Of a stretch of 64,000 nucleotides of DNA, positions 1 through 10,863 are shown one piece after another. Each line of letters begins with the position of its first letter. Positions within the stretch are counted from its first letter, which is position 1. The stretch is taken from contig FMBT01000327.1 in assembly GCA_900095095.1 (NCBI GenBank), positions 186,001-250,000 on the forward strand, in the 5' to 3' direction. The notes beneath the pieces were generated by a model that saw only the letters and a program-made list of their open reading frames with translations, did not search any database and was not told where the DNA came from. The position numbers and the translations under genes were made by a program. The stretch comes from Fragilariopsis cylindrus CCMP1102 (Eukaryota; Bacillariophyta; Bacillariophyceae; Bacillariales; Bacillariaceae).

Positions 1-323
1 TTAACTCTTCAATTCTATTTCAGTCACACATCTTAAACGGCCATTTTCTTCCGTAAAACAACACGCATTATTCTTCTCGTAAAACAGCGCAAATTCGAAT
101 GGGCACTTCACTTTTTTTTTTGAGTTTTGAGTTTTTTCTTTTTGAGATTTTTTTGTCACTTGTTGATTGCTTTTCTATTTCACATCACGAACACGGCAAA
201 TCAACTTTTTCCGCACATCGACACAAACAACAGAAAGCGTACACAAATAAAAACTTGAATATTCTAAATCCTTCCTTCTTCAATTCTTACTCAATATTTC
301 TAACAACAACAATAACAACAATC

Positions 324-1061
324 ATGCCGCCTCTATCTGTCTCTAACGTAACAATCAAAGAATTGTTTAGAGGAAGTGCAAAGTTTGTTCGTCCATCAGA
401 CAATACTGGAGCGGGTTGGGTTGATACTGGTGCTAAGGGGATTGCAACTATTCAAAAACAGGTCAGCCAGGATGGATCTATTGTTTATGTTGCCCGTTGG
501 ACAAACTATTTGAGAGTTGATGGAATGAATGGTCGAATCCTTCCTGGTCTTCCTATCCTTCGTCAACATGATTCGGTCTATTTCAAAACCTCATCAACAA
601 CCACTCGTGGTATTCGTCGTAAGGCTCCATTTTGTTTCAAGTTTGAAACAGTAGAGGAAGCTGAAGAATTTGAAATGTGGTGGCTTTTGAAGAACGGTTC
701 GATTGCATCATGGAAGAAAGAAGATACCCAGAAGAAGTTAGGCGGTAACAGCCTCGTCAAAAACAACCTACCACTTCAAGAAACTACAAACGCTTCAGTA
801 AATGCAAATGTCAATGATAAATTGAAATCGACTGTAGCACATTCTGGTTTGAAATCTATTGCAGAAGATTCGATCAACAACTCAAATGAAGAGGATGTTA
901 TCGATTTGAATGGCAACAACAGCAAGGATTTGAAGGATGACAACGGCAGTTTGAGTGACGATGACGACAGTTCGAATGATTACCCTGGTGAAGGCGTTAT
1001 CATTGATGACGAAGATGCGCCTCAGTCTCAAAACTGGAAGACTGCTTTCGCTCCTTATTAG
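324..1061 (+). CDS. Small protein with possible PH/RanBD-like fold and acidic tail
   Basis: A 245-residue single-exon protein. I chose the ATG at 324 because the open frame upstream (from 99) translates to T-rich leader sequence with no protein character. Residues about 8-130 look folded: a 'FRGSAKF' strand, a Gly/Trp turn 'AGWVDTGAKG', strands around 'VYVARWTNYLRVDG', and a final 'FCFKFETVEEAEEFEMWW' strand-helix. This order resembles a PH/EVH1/RanBP1-type beta-barrel capped by a C-terminal helix. That is fold-level inference only, since no diagnostic RanBD residue set can be asserted. Residues about 150-245 are Asn/Ser/Asp-rich, acidic and probably disordered. There is no signal peptide or membrane segment, so a soluble nucleocytoplasmic protein is likely. 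It converges on the long minus-strand gene that follows. Coding status is likely; function is unknown. Confidence 0.75.
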   Translation: MPPLSVSNVTIKELFRGSAKFVRPSDNTGAGWVDTGAKGIATIQKQVSQDGSIVYVARWTNYLRVDGMNGRILPGLPILRQHDSVYFKTSSTTTRGIRRKAPFCFKFETVEEAEEFEMWWLLKNGSIASWKKEDTQKKLGGNSLVKNNLPLQETTNASVNANVNDKLKSTVAHSGLKSIAEDSINNSNEEDVIDLNGNNSKDLKDDNGSLSDDDDSSNDYPGEGVIIDDEDAPQSQNWKTAFAPY

Positions 1062-1461
1062 TAAAAATAATACGATGTACTATTTACGTGTCTAATTGAT
1101 ACTGCAACAGTGATAGCAGTAATAATAATAATAGTAGTAATAATATCTAAATTAAAGTTCAATCTACTTGACGTATATGTTCACAAATCGTATTTGATTC
1201 ATTCATTCATCTGTAATGTATGAACTGCGTGTATTAGTCGGGGGACACAAAACGATTCTATAAAGATGACAATAATATATTTATCAATTATTTGTATTTA
1301 CTTATTGCTACATACATATATACAGTATATCAACGTTCCCAATTTTTTGTTCTCTTTACTTTGTCATTACAAATATATATACGATTTGTTGGCAGACTTG
1401 CGATCCGATGTTTTTTCCAAAGAATAATAGAAAAGATATCTAAATGAAGAATCAATGTCAA
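1062..1461. other. Convergent intergenic, 3' ends
   Basis: About 400 bp of AT-rich sequence between two convergent genes. It holds ATA/TAA-rich stretches that could serve both 3' UTRs. I see no gene or repeat of note. Confidence 0.6.
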
Positions 1462-4400
1462 TTAATCAATGGAAACATCCTTCGACACGGTATCAATCGA
1501 GTCATCGTCACCGTCATCGTCGTCATACTTGCCATTATTGTTGCCATCTTCGTTTTCGTCATTGTTATCACTGACGGTCCTCGTAAAAGGCGAAACAGTT
1601 TTCTCCTTAAATCTACGACGACCATCATTCGTCGATTGTTGCCGAAAACGATTTCCTTCATCTTCCTCTTTCTTTATTTTGGGTCCATCTTTGCCTTCTT
1701 TCTGTGATGAACCAATCTCCTTACCGAGTGGAAGTACATCCGATGACAGGTGAATGGATTGTTCATAACTATCGGCAGTAGTACCTCCGATGCTCTGACT
1801 TCCATCATAGGGTACAAGTTTCTTCTTCGTTGTCGATGGCGCTTGTCGTAGTAGATTTTCATCGAGTTTCGTATCGAGCCCTTTTACCGCAAAATCCCAT
1901 GGTTCTTTCGGTTGAGGATTTCCTCCATCGTATAGATATAATTTTTTCTTTTTATTACTCATATCTTTCGACGACGATGACGTCTTCGATGTATCATCTT
2001 GTTCTTTCGATTCAGTATTTGATGATTCCGACGACAATGATTTCTTTTGAGTAACATCGTCATCTTCAATAGGATGGTTCGGTCTCAAATGCTGTCCGAT
2101 TTTTGACCTCGCTGTATCAGCAGGTGCTGTTGTTGTCAGTGGTCTTACATCTGGAAACGATATAACACCTGATGGATTCGGAAGAGGTTGCTGATCCGGA
2201 CCTAACATCGAATTAGTCGACGATCCAGTTTTACGAAGAGCTGGAGAATCAGGAGTGCCACTACTGCCACTACCGACAATGTCGTCGTCCTTCTCAGGAA
2301 TTTCGTCAATCTTGTTAAGTTGCTCATCATCGTCATCATCATTGACTGGCTCTAGCGCATGTTCCGCACGAAATAACTGCGATTTCTCCTTCGCACTACT
2401 AGAAATAGTTAAAGGTATAACACCCGTGGGTCTAGGTAAAGCATCCGGATCATCTGGACTCTTCATAGCACCAGCTTGTGTTTTCCCCTTCCTGATATCA
2501 TTATTTATTGTATCGGAATCCTGATTGTCAGTACTCACCTTACTATCTTCATCAGTGGGAAAATGAGCAGTAGGTGCCCACCCATCTGACAACGACTTCG
2601 AGCTACCGGCAGCGTGTGCAATGGCGGCTGGAAGTTTTGTTTTTGTTTCCTCATCTCGGATAGGTTTAGCATTCGCTGGGTTCGTTTCCTTCGGTATTGA
2701 CTGAAGTTGCTTGTACTCAAATGGTGTATCGGCAGATGCTGAACGTGCAAATGCTACCTTACGTTTCGATTGAACTTGTTGCCTCATTGTTTCTGCCGCC
2801 GCTGGTGTCATGGCGAACATCGATCCTTCTTCTTGTCTTTCTTTGCTCATTGATCCGGATGCGATGGTTGGTGACCCGTTCGCATCGTCTTTCGCCGTTT
2901 TTGTTATAAAGGATGGTGCCCGAACCAAATGTTTTTCTTCCTCACGTTTGCTTACACCGACATTGACAACTGAAGGGTTAGAAGTAGCAATAGCTGGCTG
3001 AACAGTAGAATCGGTAGAATCCCAATTAGGCGCATTATCCATCACAGAAGCGGTTGGTTGGACATACGTCTTCTTTGTCTTGGTGTCTTTTACATTGACT
3101 TCGTCCGAATCATTCTTCTTTTTAAGTCTCCATCATTACGTTTGATTTCTTTCCTTGATACTGGTACTGGCATCTCAACATTGACAACTGCCGGGTTGGA
3201 AGTTGCAATCGCCGGCTGACAAAGATCCCAATCAGGTGCATTATCCATCACAGAAGCGGTTGGTTGGACATACGTCTTGTTTATCTTGGTGTCTTTTACA
3301 TTGACTTCGTCGGAATCATTCTTCTTTTCTAAGTCTCCATCATTACGTTTGATTTCTTTCATTGATACTGGTACTGGCATCTCAACATTGACAACTGAAG
3401 GGTTAGAAGTTGCAATAGCTGGCTGACAAATATCATAGTCGGGTGCATTATCCATCGCAGAAGCGGTTGGCTGGACATATGTCTTCTTTGTCTTTGAATC
3501 ATTCTTCTTTTCTAAGTCTCCATCATTACGTTTGATTTCTTTCATTGATACTGGTACTGGCATATCAACATTGACAACTGAAGGGTTAGAAGTTGCAATA
3601 GCTGGCTGACAAATATCATAGTCGGGTGCATTATCCATCACAGAAGCAGTTGGCTGGACATATGTCTTCTTTGTCTTTGAATCATTCTTCTTTTCTAACT
3701 CTCCATCATTGCGTTTGATTTCTTTCCTTGATACTGGTACTGGCATATCAACATTGACAACTGAAGGGTTAGAAGTTGCAATAGCTGGCTGACAAATATC
3801 ATAGTCGGGTGCATTATCCATCGCAGAAGTGGTTGGTTCGACATACTTCTTTTTTGTTTTCGCGTCACTTTCCATGGTCGAAGCGGAAGGCTTGACGTAT
3901 CGACTTTCTTTGGGTGCAACCTTGACATTCATTATCGAAGGTGACGCACGGACGAGACGGTGTGTTTCAGATTCCTTGCGCCCATCACCATCGGGATGTA
4001 ATTCCGATGATTTTTTTTCCCCGGTAGAAGAAAAAGTTTTAGCTGCGGTTTCCGTCGACGGATTCACGAACTTCTTTAGCTTTGGTTCATAAGTCACAGA
4101 TGTCGGTGATGCAGTAGCTCGTTTGGAACCGTACATGAGATTATCCATCATGGTATTAGCGTTACTCTCGAACTTGACGAATTTCTTTGGTTCGGTTTTG
4201 ATGGGGACAGAAGTTGGTGATAAGCCGATTGAAGAAGAACCACTTGAACCAGCAGATCCATACATGAAACTATCTTGGTTATTGTCCGTTGCACTCGTAC
4301 TAGGGGGACTCATGGTTCTATTTTTCGGCTTTACTTCGGTGACGGTGGTACTTGCGGAACCAGTAGCAAAAGCGGGCTTAACAAGATTTTTTGGTTCCAC

Positions 4401-6641
4401 TTCTAGAGGAACGGCGGTAGGAGAGACGATTGCAGATTTTGCGCCGTACATCAAATCAGCAACGGGAATATCGTCCATACTTGTTTTCGATAACGGTGGT
4501 TGAACCAAACGACGACGGATAGATGTATCCTGTTTTTGACCCATGCGATCGGGTTTCACAAGATTTTTTGGAGGATCGATTTTTCCATTCTCGATCTTCG
4601 GTCTCACGAGATTTCGTTCCGGTGCTTTCTCTTTTTGGACATTCGCTCTAACTAGTTTCGGCTCTTCGACTATCTCGCGAACGATATTTGCTCTAACCAA
4701 TTTCGGTTCTTCTACTATTTTACTTACAATATTTGGCCTAACAAGTTTTGGTTTCTCCACTTTCGCTTCCATGATATTTGCCCTTACCAGTTTCGGCTGT
4801 CCATGTGATGATGATTCGGATGGGGATGCTGAAATTGCCCTTACAAGGCGTTGTTCTTCTTCTCCTTCTCCTTCTCTTTTATCGTCTTCTACTAGATCTT
4901 CGCGGTCTGCTGTGTGTCGCACCAAACTCGGTTCCTCCTCATCTTCGGAATTTGTGTGCTCGATAGGGACGTGTCGTACCAAGCTTGGTTCACCACCCTC
5001 CGTCCCTTTAAATTTCGTAGGTGTATGTCGTATCAAAGTCGGTTCGCGTTCCCCCTCGTCCATCGTCCCGACTACCGTTTTTCCTGGTGGAGCAGGTCGT
5101 ACCAAATTTTGATCGTCGTCCTCGTACTCGTCGTCGTCCATCTCATTTCCCCACTCTTCTTTGGCATCAGCTGAGGTGGGAGGAGGAGTACCGCCAGTAT
5201 TTTCTTTCGCTCCACCTGAAATCAAAGCCTTAGCGGCGTCCTGATTTCCACCCGATGAACTAGTTCGAGCCATCACTAGACGCTTCTTTTCTGGTCTATT
5301 TTTCACTTCGACTTCAAGGTCTTCTCCATAGCCATCTCGTCCAAGCCCACCCGTATTGCTTTGTTTGCGTATATTCTTCTTCCGACCGGCACTCCATGGT
5401 TTGATTATCTTCTTCTTTTTGCCCTTAAAATCGTCTACCGAATACGCCGACGAAGCCGTGGCGTGTCTTACCAGAACCCGTTCCTTGGGATCTTGCAGTT
5501 GCATATTAACTCCAGCCGTGGTCGACGTTGTCGCCTTGCGTTCGTTGTCATCACTTCTATTTCCGCTGTTGTTACTGCTACTACTCTCGACAGTAGGATC
5601 CTGCGGTGGTTGTGGTTGCTCGTATCGGACAGTGCGTTTCTCGTCGTCGTCGATACTATTTACTTGTTGTTTGGCTATGTTAGCACTATCTCTGACATCC
5701 TCGCTGACGACGGTATTAGATGATCTTTCATCTTCATCTTCATCATACTCGGATTCCAAAACTTTCTCTCCCCCTCCCAACAAATTGACGGCGGCCGACG
5801 ACGAGTCTTTCGAATTACTTCCTTGACTTCCCGCTACGACCAATCTTTTCTTTTTTGGTCTATTTTTCACTTCGACTTCAAGTTCTTCTCCATAGCCATC
5901 TCGTCCAAGCCCACCCGTATTGCTTTGTTTGCGTATATTTTTCTTACGACCAGCACTCCATGGTTTGATTATCTTTTTCTTTTTCCCTTTGAAATCGTCT
6001 ACTGAATACGCCGACGAAGCTGTCGCATGTCTCACGAGAACCCGTTCCTTGGGATCCTGTAGTTGAATATTAATTCCTGGAGCAGACTCGGTAGTTCTCG
6101 CTTTTCGCTCATTGCTGTTGGTGGATGTATTGACTCTGTTTGATCCAGAGCTCGATGTTGATGACGATGATTGGGATGTCGAAGGTCTTACTAGTCGTGG
6201 TTTGTTAAGCTGCGGCTCTGGCTGCTTAGTTTCGGACTTTCGAGACGACGAAGAGTCCTTATTTTCCTCCGATATCGGTCGAACGTAACGTTTTTGGGTT
6301 TTTCCAGCAGGACCTGATTTGTCTTCATCGACGTTTCTTGTATAAGGTGAAGTTGTTCGTTCGATTAACCGACGATTGCTTTGTCTGCGATCCGTTTCCA
6401 ATGGATCTTCTTCGATGCCCCCAAAAAGAAGATTAAAAAGAACGGTCTTGCTAGTTAAAGGGTCACTACTAGTGCTGCCAAGAGAATTAGTCAACAGCGG
6501 TAGCGACTTTCCAACTATATCCTGATTAGTTCGATGCGTATGCACCGGATTATTATGAAATCCTGATGCGACATGCAGCAGCACCAACAACACCAGCGAA
6601 CATGATAACGACAAAGTCGTAGAACAATCGGAACTCTTCAT
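1462..6641 (-). CDS. Very long secretory/plastid-targeted multi-repeat protein, interrupted by a 1-nt frameshift
   Basis: Two minus-strand frames, 6641-3090 and 3120-1462, are one gene: they share the same repeat and are offset exactly as a single missing base would produce (see 3118-3124). With that base restored the length would be 1726 residues. Residues 1-27 are a hydrophobic signal peptide ending 'VASGF', a junction compatible with (not proof of) the diatom plastid leader. The rest is low-complexity and charged, carrying about 28 copies of a basic-(L/Y/F)-V-(R/K/Q)-(P/A/H) motif such as 'PKLVRANI', 'KNLVKP' and 'TYVQPTAS'. Larger units also repeat. One near-identical block of about 75 residues starting 'DPKERVLVRHATASSAYSV' occurs twice. 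'LMYG...SPT.V...EPK' occurs about three times. 'MDNAP(D/N)(Y/W)D' with 'QPAIATSNP' occurs six times. The C terminus is acidic. No enzyme domain is visible. A scaffold or multivalent binder is plausible; function unknown. Confidence 0.75.
2960..3890 (-). repeat. Coding tandem repeat array (about 150-220 bp units)
   Basis: Six successive units encode 'V(Q/E)PT(A/T)S.MDNAP..D', 'QPAIATSNP(S/A)VVNV' and (in most) 'MPVPVS(R/M)KEIKRNDG'. Nucleotide identity between neighbours is very high: long stretches match base for base. Units differ by whether a 'DEVNVKDTK'-type insert is present. This indicates recent expansion by unequal exchange. Confidence 0.85.
3118..3124 (-). other. Single-base frameshift site within a repeat unit
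   Basis: On the + strand this copy reads cttctttttaagtc, whereas the sister repeat at about 3330 reads cttcttttctaagtc. One C is missing and the T run is five long. On the coding strand 'GDLEKKNDS' becomes 'GDLKRRMIR', followed by a stop at 3090. Codon phase downstream (first bases divisible by 3) is exactly what one lost base predicts. It may be a true mutation, an allele or an assembly error at a homopolymer. Confidence 0.85.
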
Positions 6642-7677
6642 CGCTTTTTCCGTTTAATTTTGCATAGGTACCAATTGGCGGTAAGATTGATGTTATTGAT
6701 GGTGTTAATGAACCAGTTTGTCGCTTGCTTGCTTTTGTTGCGATGGCTGTCTTGGCGTACTGTAACGAGGTATGTGTGCATTGCTGTAGAGGAACTGTGA
6801 CAAGTCTGATAGACGTTACCTCGCTACTGTATGAGACAACTTAATAAAAAGGATTTATTAGTTCGTCATGTTGTGAAAGTTTGTCACGCTCTGTCGTTTA
6901 AAAATAGAATAATAAATTATCGTTGTGAAGTCACCTTAAAAACAAATCTTAACAGCAACATAAAACCATGATAACGACATCAAGTAAGTTTAAGATTTTT
7001 TTTTGATAATTAGAATTCGCTTGAACGGTATGACGTATGTAATATTGATTTAAAATTTATAACGAGATAGTTAAAAAATCCCCCCCCCCCCTACTTAAAA
7101 AACTGCGATGCTGGATCTTTTCATTTTTCATATCTCCTTTTTCAAATCTTCTCTTTCCTATTTCTATCCTATTTCGCGCTACCAGTTTAGCGCTAACCAG
7201 TTTCGAAATAAAATGACATACGGTACATCTGCTTCACGTATCTTACTTCTTTTCGCTGCCAAAGTTTCTCAAATATAATGACATACGGTACATCTACTTC
7301 ACGTATCGCGCTACCAGGGGCATGCGCTTCACTGGGCATAGGCGGGTTCAAAGCTTGGTTCAAGTTGGATTGGAAATGATAAATCCTTCTACCAATAGGT
7401 CCATTCGTCACCATCTTATTTGGGTCGAATGACACCACTATTCGAAGTGCGTTATTCACTCGAAATCCCGTCATTGTGAACACTACGATACAACGTACTG
7501 TACAACATACGTTTTGCTTTCGCCTGTCTATTCGTCCCAACACAGCATACAACATTTCGATCAACCAGTACAGTAGCATTATTTGTATGAAGCAAATGAA
7601 AGGTCATACAATAGCATATTATTACATCTACCTATCTTTTTGGATAAGAGATTACTGGATATCTACTTTTGGTTACT
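6642..7677. other. Divergent promoter interval
   Basis: About 1 kb between the minus-strand repeat gene and the plus-strand secreted protein gene. It contains a run of about 12 C at 7080-7091 and a direct repeat of about 43 bp (7201-7243 and 7264-7306). Open frames here overlap the repeat and look non-coding. Confidence 0.6.
7201..7306. repeat. Direct repeat, two copies of about 43 bp
   Basis: The block 'atgacatacggtacatct' plus flanks occurs at 7201-7243 and again at 7264-7306, about 63 bp apart, differing at few positions. The phrase 'gcgctacca' borders the pair at both ends (about 7177 and 7304). The pair lies 370-480 bp upstream of the 7678 gene. Confidence 0.75.
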
Positions 7678-8511
7678 ATGATGTTGTTTGCTACTAGAAC
7701 TGTCCCAGTAATTTTGCTCCTTTCCATCGTCGTCGTTGGCAGTATCATTGGATGTTGTGATGGGTCATCAAGTAGGGATCGAATCACTCAATTTGTTGAT
7801 GAGGGTCAACAATTTCTAGTAGTAAGCGGTGTTACGTTATATGAAGATCCCACAAAGGATGAAATCCAATTCAATGATGTTGAATCAGCCGTCATTTTTT
7901 GGTTCTGTACTCCAGCATACACACCCGATGATAATGGGGACGAACAGTATGATAATGTGGTTAGTCACGTTTTACGTTATCGTCCTCCAAATATGGTTAG
8001 TCAAATGAGAGATGTGGAAGCGTCGTTCACTTCCTTTTTGACACCTCACGGTTACACTGCTGCTTGGTCTGAGAGAGAAGATAAGTACGAAGAATTCGTT
8101 GTTGATTTTGACGACAAGACAACAACCAAATTGACCGAAACAAAGGATGGTGTTGCCTCTATTAATGATATGGAATTTTCCTTTGCTGGTGAAACTGGTG
8201 GTTTTGTTGGTTCTGGAGAGGGTATCTGGACGTTCAACACAACCGAAATTATCGAATTGGTAGCCATGGCAGATAATCTTGCGAAAGAGTTAACACCAGA
8301 AAATTGTGAAAATATATATGCAGAAAATTGGAAAGTCTCGATGGAGTTTGGTGATGAAGACTTTGATGAAGAAGAAGAGGACGACGAAGATATGCTTGTT
8401 ACTCAAGAAGGCACAGCATCTGCCGCAATTCCAAACAAAGATACGACCCCCCTCGGGGCGGTGACTTTTTCACCTTACCTCCTTGTCTCTTTTCTTATGA
8501 TATTTATTTAG
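7678..8511 (+). CDS. Secreted protein, possibly GPI-anchored
   Basis: 277 residues from the ATG at 7678; a second ATG follows directly at 7681. An N-terminal signal peptide is clear: a hydrophobic 'VPVILLLSIVVVGSIIG' core followed by Cys-Cys and polar sequence. The mature part of about 230 residues is acidic, has few Cys, and includes 'FAGETGGFVGSGEGIWTFN', suggestive of a beta-rich domain. An acidic D/E stretch precedes the C terminus. The last 20 or so residues are hydrophobic and end at the stop without a cytosolic tail, which is the layout of a GPI-attachment signal; a C-terminal TM segment is the alternative. I do not recognise the family. A cell-surface or frustule-associated location is inference. 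Confidence 0.8.
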   Translation: MMLFATRTVPVILLLSIVVVGSIIGCCDGSSSRDRITQFVDEGQQFLVVSGVTLYEDPTKDEIQFNDVESAVIFWFCTPAYTPDDNGDEQYDNVVSHVLRYRPPNMVSQMRDVEASFTSFLTPHGYTAAWSEREDKYEEFVVDFDDKTTTKLTETKDGVASINDMEFSFAGETGGFVGSGEGIWTFNTTEIIELVAMADNLAKELTPENCENIYAENWKVSMEFGDEDFDEEEEDDEDMLVTQEGTASAAIPNKDTTPLGAVTFSPYLLVSFLMIFI

Positions 8512-9492
8512 TCAAGAAGGAAAACCCAATCAGATGAAAAAGGTAAAACAAAACAAAAAGAAAGGACTAGAAGTAAATAAAGTAAAAATCTTTGGATACA
8601 ATACGATCATTGGGAGCAGTTGAATCGAATTTAATTTCTTCTTATGGATCAATAATGAAAAAAAAATCACAACAAGCTAATTCAAACCTTTCTTATAATG
8701 ATACAGCACAGTGAGTAATACATAAAAATAACTACAGCATGGAAAAGCAATATTATAAATAATGTTTAATCTAAGATTTACAATACGAATTCCATTTTTG
8801 AAATCTAGAACAACAATAACGGTAGAAATACAATTTGGCTTCCATAAAGAAAAGAATATTATTTAATTCAAAAATCGTTTTCACTCTTGTACAAGTAAAG
8901 TTACTACAACACGAGTTAATAGTGCTGTAAAATGGTATTGGCCGTATCTCTTAGTCGTAAGTGAGGGGGTTACGTAGATTTAGGAGCAGGGTCCCTTTTA
9001 GTGATTTCTTTCTACCCCAACTTTACCCTGACTATTTATTCAGACGTATAGCGGCCAGACCTACGAATCTCATCCATTAAAATATTTCTGTGAATGAATC
9101 TTTTTCAAAAATTATGTTTGGTCCGTTGCCGTCCGTCCATCCGTCAGTCAGAACACGCACGATTGAAATCATTTATCAACCAACCGTGTGTTTTGCACGG
9201 CATTTCTTCGATAGAGGACGGAAGCTTTCGATTATTATTAAGAAAGAGCATCCGTTACTCTTTCAAACTGGCGCCACGTCGTGCCTTCGTTGGGGTCCTA
9301 CGTGCACAAACCGTAGCCACGAAATCTTTTTCAGCCACGAATGCAGTTGCAAAAGTTGGTAATGCCTGTTTGCCTTTTTTTCTGTAGCTTCTCTATTTTA
9401 GGTGCATTTCATTGCTCATTTCTCAACAGATTACAGTCATAATCTTGTTTTACTCCAAAAACAAATACAGAATAATAAAATAAATTTTCAAA
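8512..9492. other. Intergenic and 5' region of the EFL gene
   Basis: About 1 kb with no convincing gene. Short frames at 9090-9387 have no domain character and probably belong to the EFL 5' leader. A GT...AG pair (about 9359 to 9430) could be a 5'-UTR intron, but phase gives no help in non-coding sequence. Confidence 0.5.
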
Positions 9493-10863
9493 ATGGCAAC
9501 CAAAGAACATTTATCTGTAGTTGTCTGCGGACACGTTGATGCTGGAAAGTCAACCACATGTGGTCACTTGATTTTCAAGCAAGGTGGAATCAATCCTCGT
9601 GAGATGGAAAAGCTTAACGAACTCGCCGCCGAAAAGGGTAAATCCTCATTCGGTTTCGCGTACTACCTTGATACCTGTAAGGAAGAACGTGAACGTGGTG
9701 TTACCATCCAATGTAACACAAAGGAATTTTTCACCGAAAAATACCATTACACCATCGTCGATGCTCCTGGTCACAAGGATTACATCAAGAACATGATTAC
9801 CGGATCAGCCACCGCTGATGTTGGTATGCTTTTAGTCCCTGCCGAAAAGGGTGGTTTCGAAGCTGCTATCGCCAAGGCTGATGCCAAGCTTGGTGTTGAT
9901 GAAGGTCAAACCCGTCAACATGCCCGTCTTCTTTACCTCCTAGGTGTTGAACAAATCCTTGTTGGAATCAACAAGATGGACGCCTGTAACTGGTCCGAAG
10001 AACGTTTCTTGGAAATCAAGGACGAATTCGTAAAAATGCTTCAAATGATTGGTTTCAAGCCAAAGAAGGTCCCATTCATCCCATACTCCGGATTCCACGG
10101 TGATAACTTGGTCGACCCTGTCGACCCTGCCAAGGCTCCTTGGTACAAGGGTTGGTCTGCCAACCAAACCCCAAAGAAGCAAATCACCGGTTTCACCATC
10201 GTTGAAGCTCTTAACAACTACATCACACCACCTAAGCGTGAACCTGATGCCGCTCTTCGATTACCTGTTTCCAACATCTACAATATTAAGGGTGTTGGTC
10301 AAATTATTTGCGGAACCGTCGAACAAGGAACTCTCCGACCTGGTGACCAAGTTGGATTCGTCCCATCCAACCTTAAGGGAAAGAAGATTTTCTCCATCGA
10401 ACAACACAAGAAGGTCTTGGACTCTGCCGGACCTGGTAACTCTGTTGGTCTTTCCATCAAGGGTATCGCCAAGGACGAAAAGGTCAACCCTGGTGACATC
10501 ATCTACAACGAGAAGGATGGTGAACTCAAACCTGTCAAGTCTTTCACTGCATTAGTTGCCGTCCAAGAACATCCTGGTGTCCTCAAGCCTGGATACTGTC
10601 CTGTTGTCTTCTCCCGTACCGCAAAGGTCGCCTGTAAGATGACCAAAATCTTGTGGAAGATGGGAAAGAAGACTGGAGGTGCCAAGGTCGAAAACCCACC
10701 AGAACTCTCACAATTCGAAAACGCCGAAATCGAGTTCGAACCTACCGCTCCTCTTTTCGTCGAACCATTCGCTGAGTGTGCCGCCCTTGGACGTTTCGCT
10801 GTTATGGATTCCAATCGTCTTAAGATGCTTGGAAAGGTCTCCACTGTTACACACGTAGCTTAG
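9493..10863 (+). CDS. EFL: Elongation factor-like (EFL) GTPase
   Basis: 456 residues, intronless. This translational GTPase is the EF-1alpha-related EFL type, which is thought to take the place of EF-1alpha by delivering aminoacyl-tRNA to the ribosome. GTPase motifs are intact: G1 'GHVDAGKST' at 13-21, T71 in 'RGVTI' (G2), G3 'DAPGHKD' at 90-96 and G4 'NKMD' at 160-163. Domains II and III follow. The C-terminal third, with 'WKMGKKTGG' and '[18 protein letters not shown]', matches EFL rather than canonical EF-1alpha; EF-1alpha's 'IDRRSGK' and 'PPLGRFAVRD' context is absent. Codon use is strongly biased to C-ending codons (ttc, aac, aag, gtc), unlike the AT-rich neighbours, as expected for a very highly expressed gene. 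EFL has a patchy eukaryotic distribution, and diatoms include EFL-bearing lineages. Confidence 0.95.
   Translation: MATKEHLSVVVCGHVDAGKSTTCGHLIFKQGGINPREMEKLNELAAEKGKSSFGFAYYLDTCKEERERGVTIQCNTKEFFTEKYHYTIVDAPGHKDYIKNMITGSATADVGMLLVPAEKGGFEAAIAKADAKLGVDEGQTRQHARLLYLLGVEQILVGINKMDACNWSEERFLEIKDEFVKMLQMIGFKPKKVPFIPYSGFHGDNLVDPVDPAKAPWYKGWSANQTPKKQITGFTIVEALNNYITPPKREPDAALRLPVSNIYNIKGVGQIICGTVEQGTLRPGDQVGFVPSNLKGKKIFSIEQHKKVLDSAGPGNSVGLSIKGIAKDEKVNPGDIIYNEKDGELKPVKSFTALVAVQEHPGVLKPGYCPVVFSRTAKVACKMTKILWKMGKKTGGAKVENPPELSQFENAEIEFEPTAPLFVEPFAECAALGRFAVMDSNRLKMLGKVSTVTHVA

Noticed and set aside
99-323. Extended N terminus of the first gene from an upstream ATG
   Set aside because: It translates a T-rich leader into Phe/Leu-rich sequence; the ATG at 324 begins ordinary coding sequence in a typical A-rich leader.
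1444-2054. Several plus-strand frames over the long repeat gene
   Set aside because: They are antisense reflections of the minus-strand coding sequence; composition is Val/Ile/Ser runs with no domain.
7193-7579. 128-codon minus frame
   Set aside because: It spans the 43-bp direct repeat and has no ATG-based start of quality or domain character.
9090-9387. Two overlapping frames upstream of EFL
   Set aside because: No recognisable protein features; most simply 5' leader or promoter sequence of the EFL gene.
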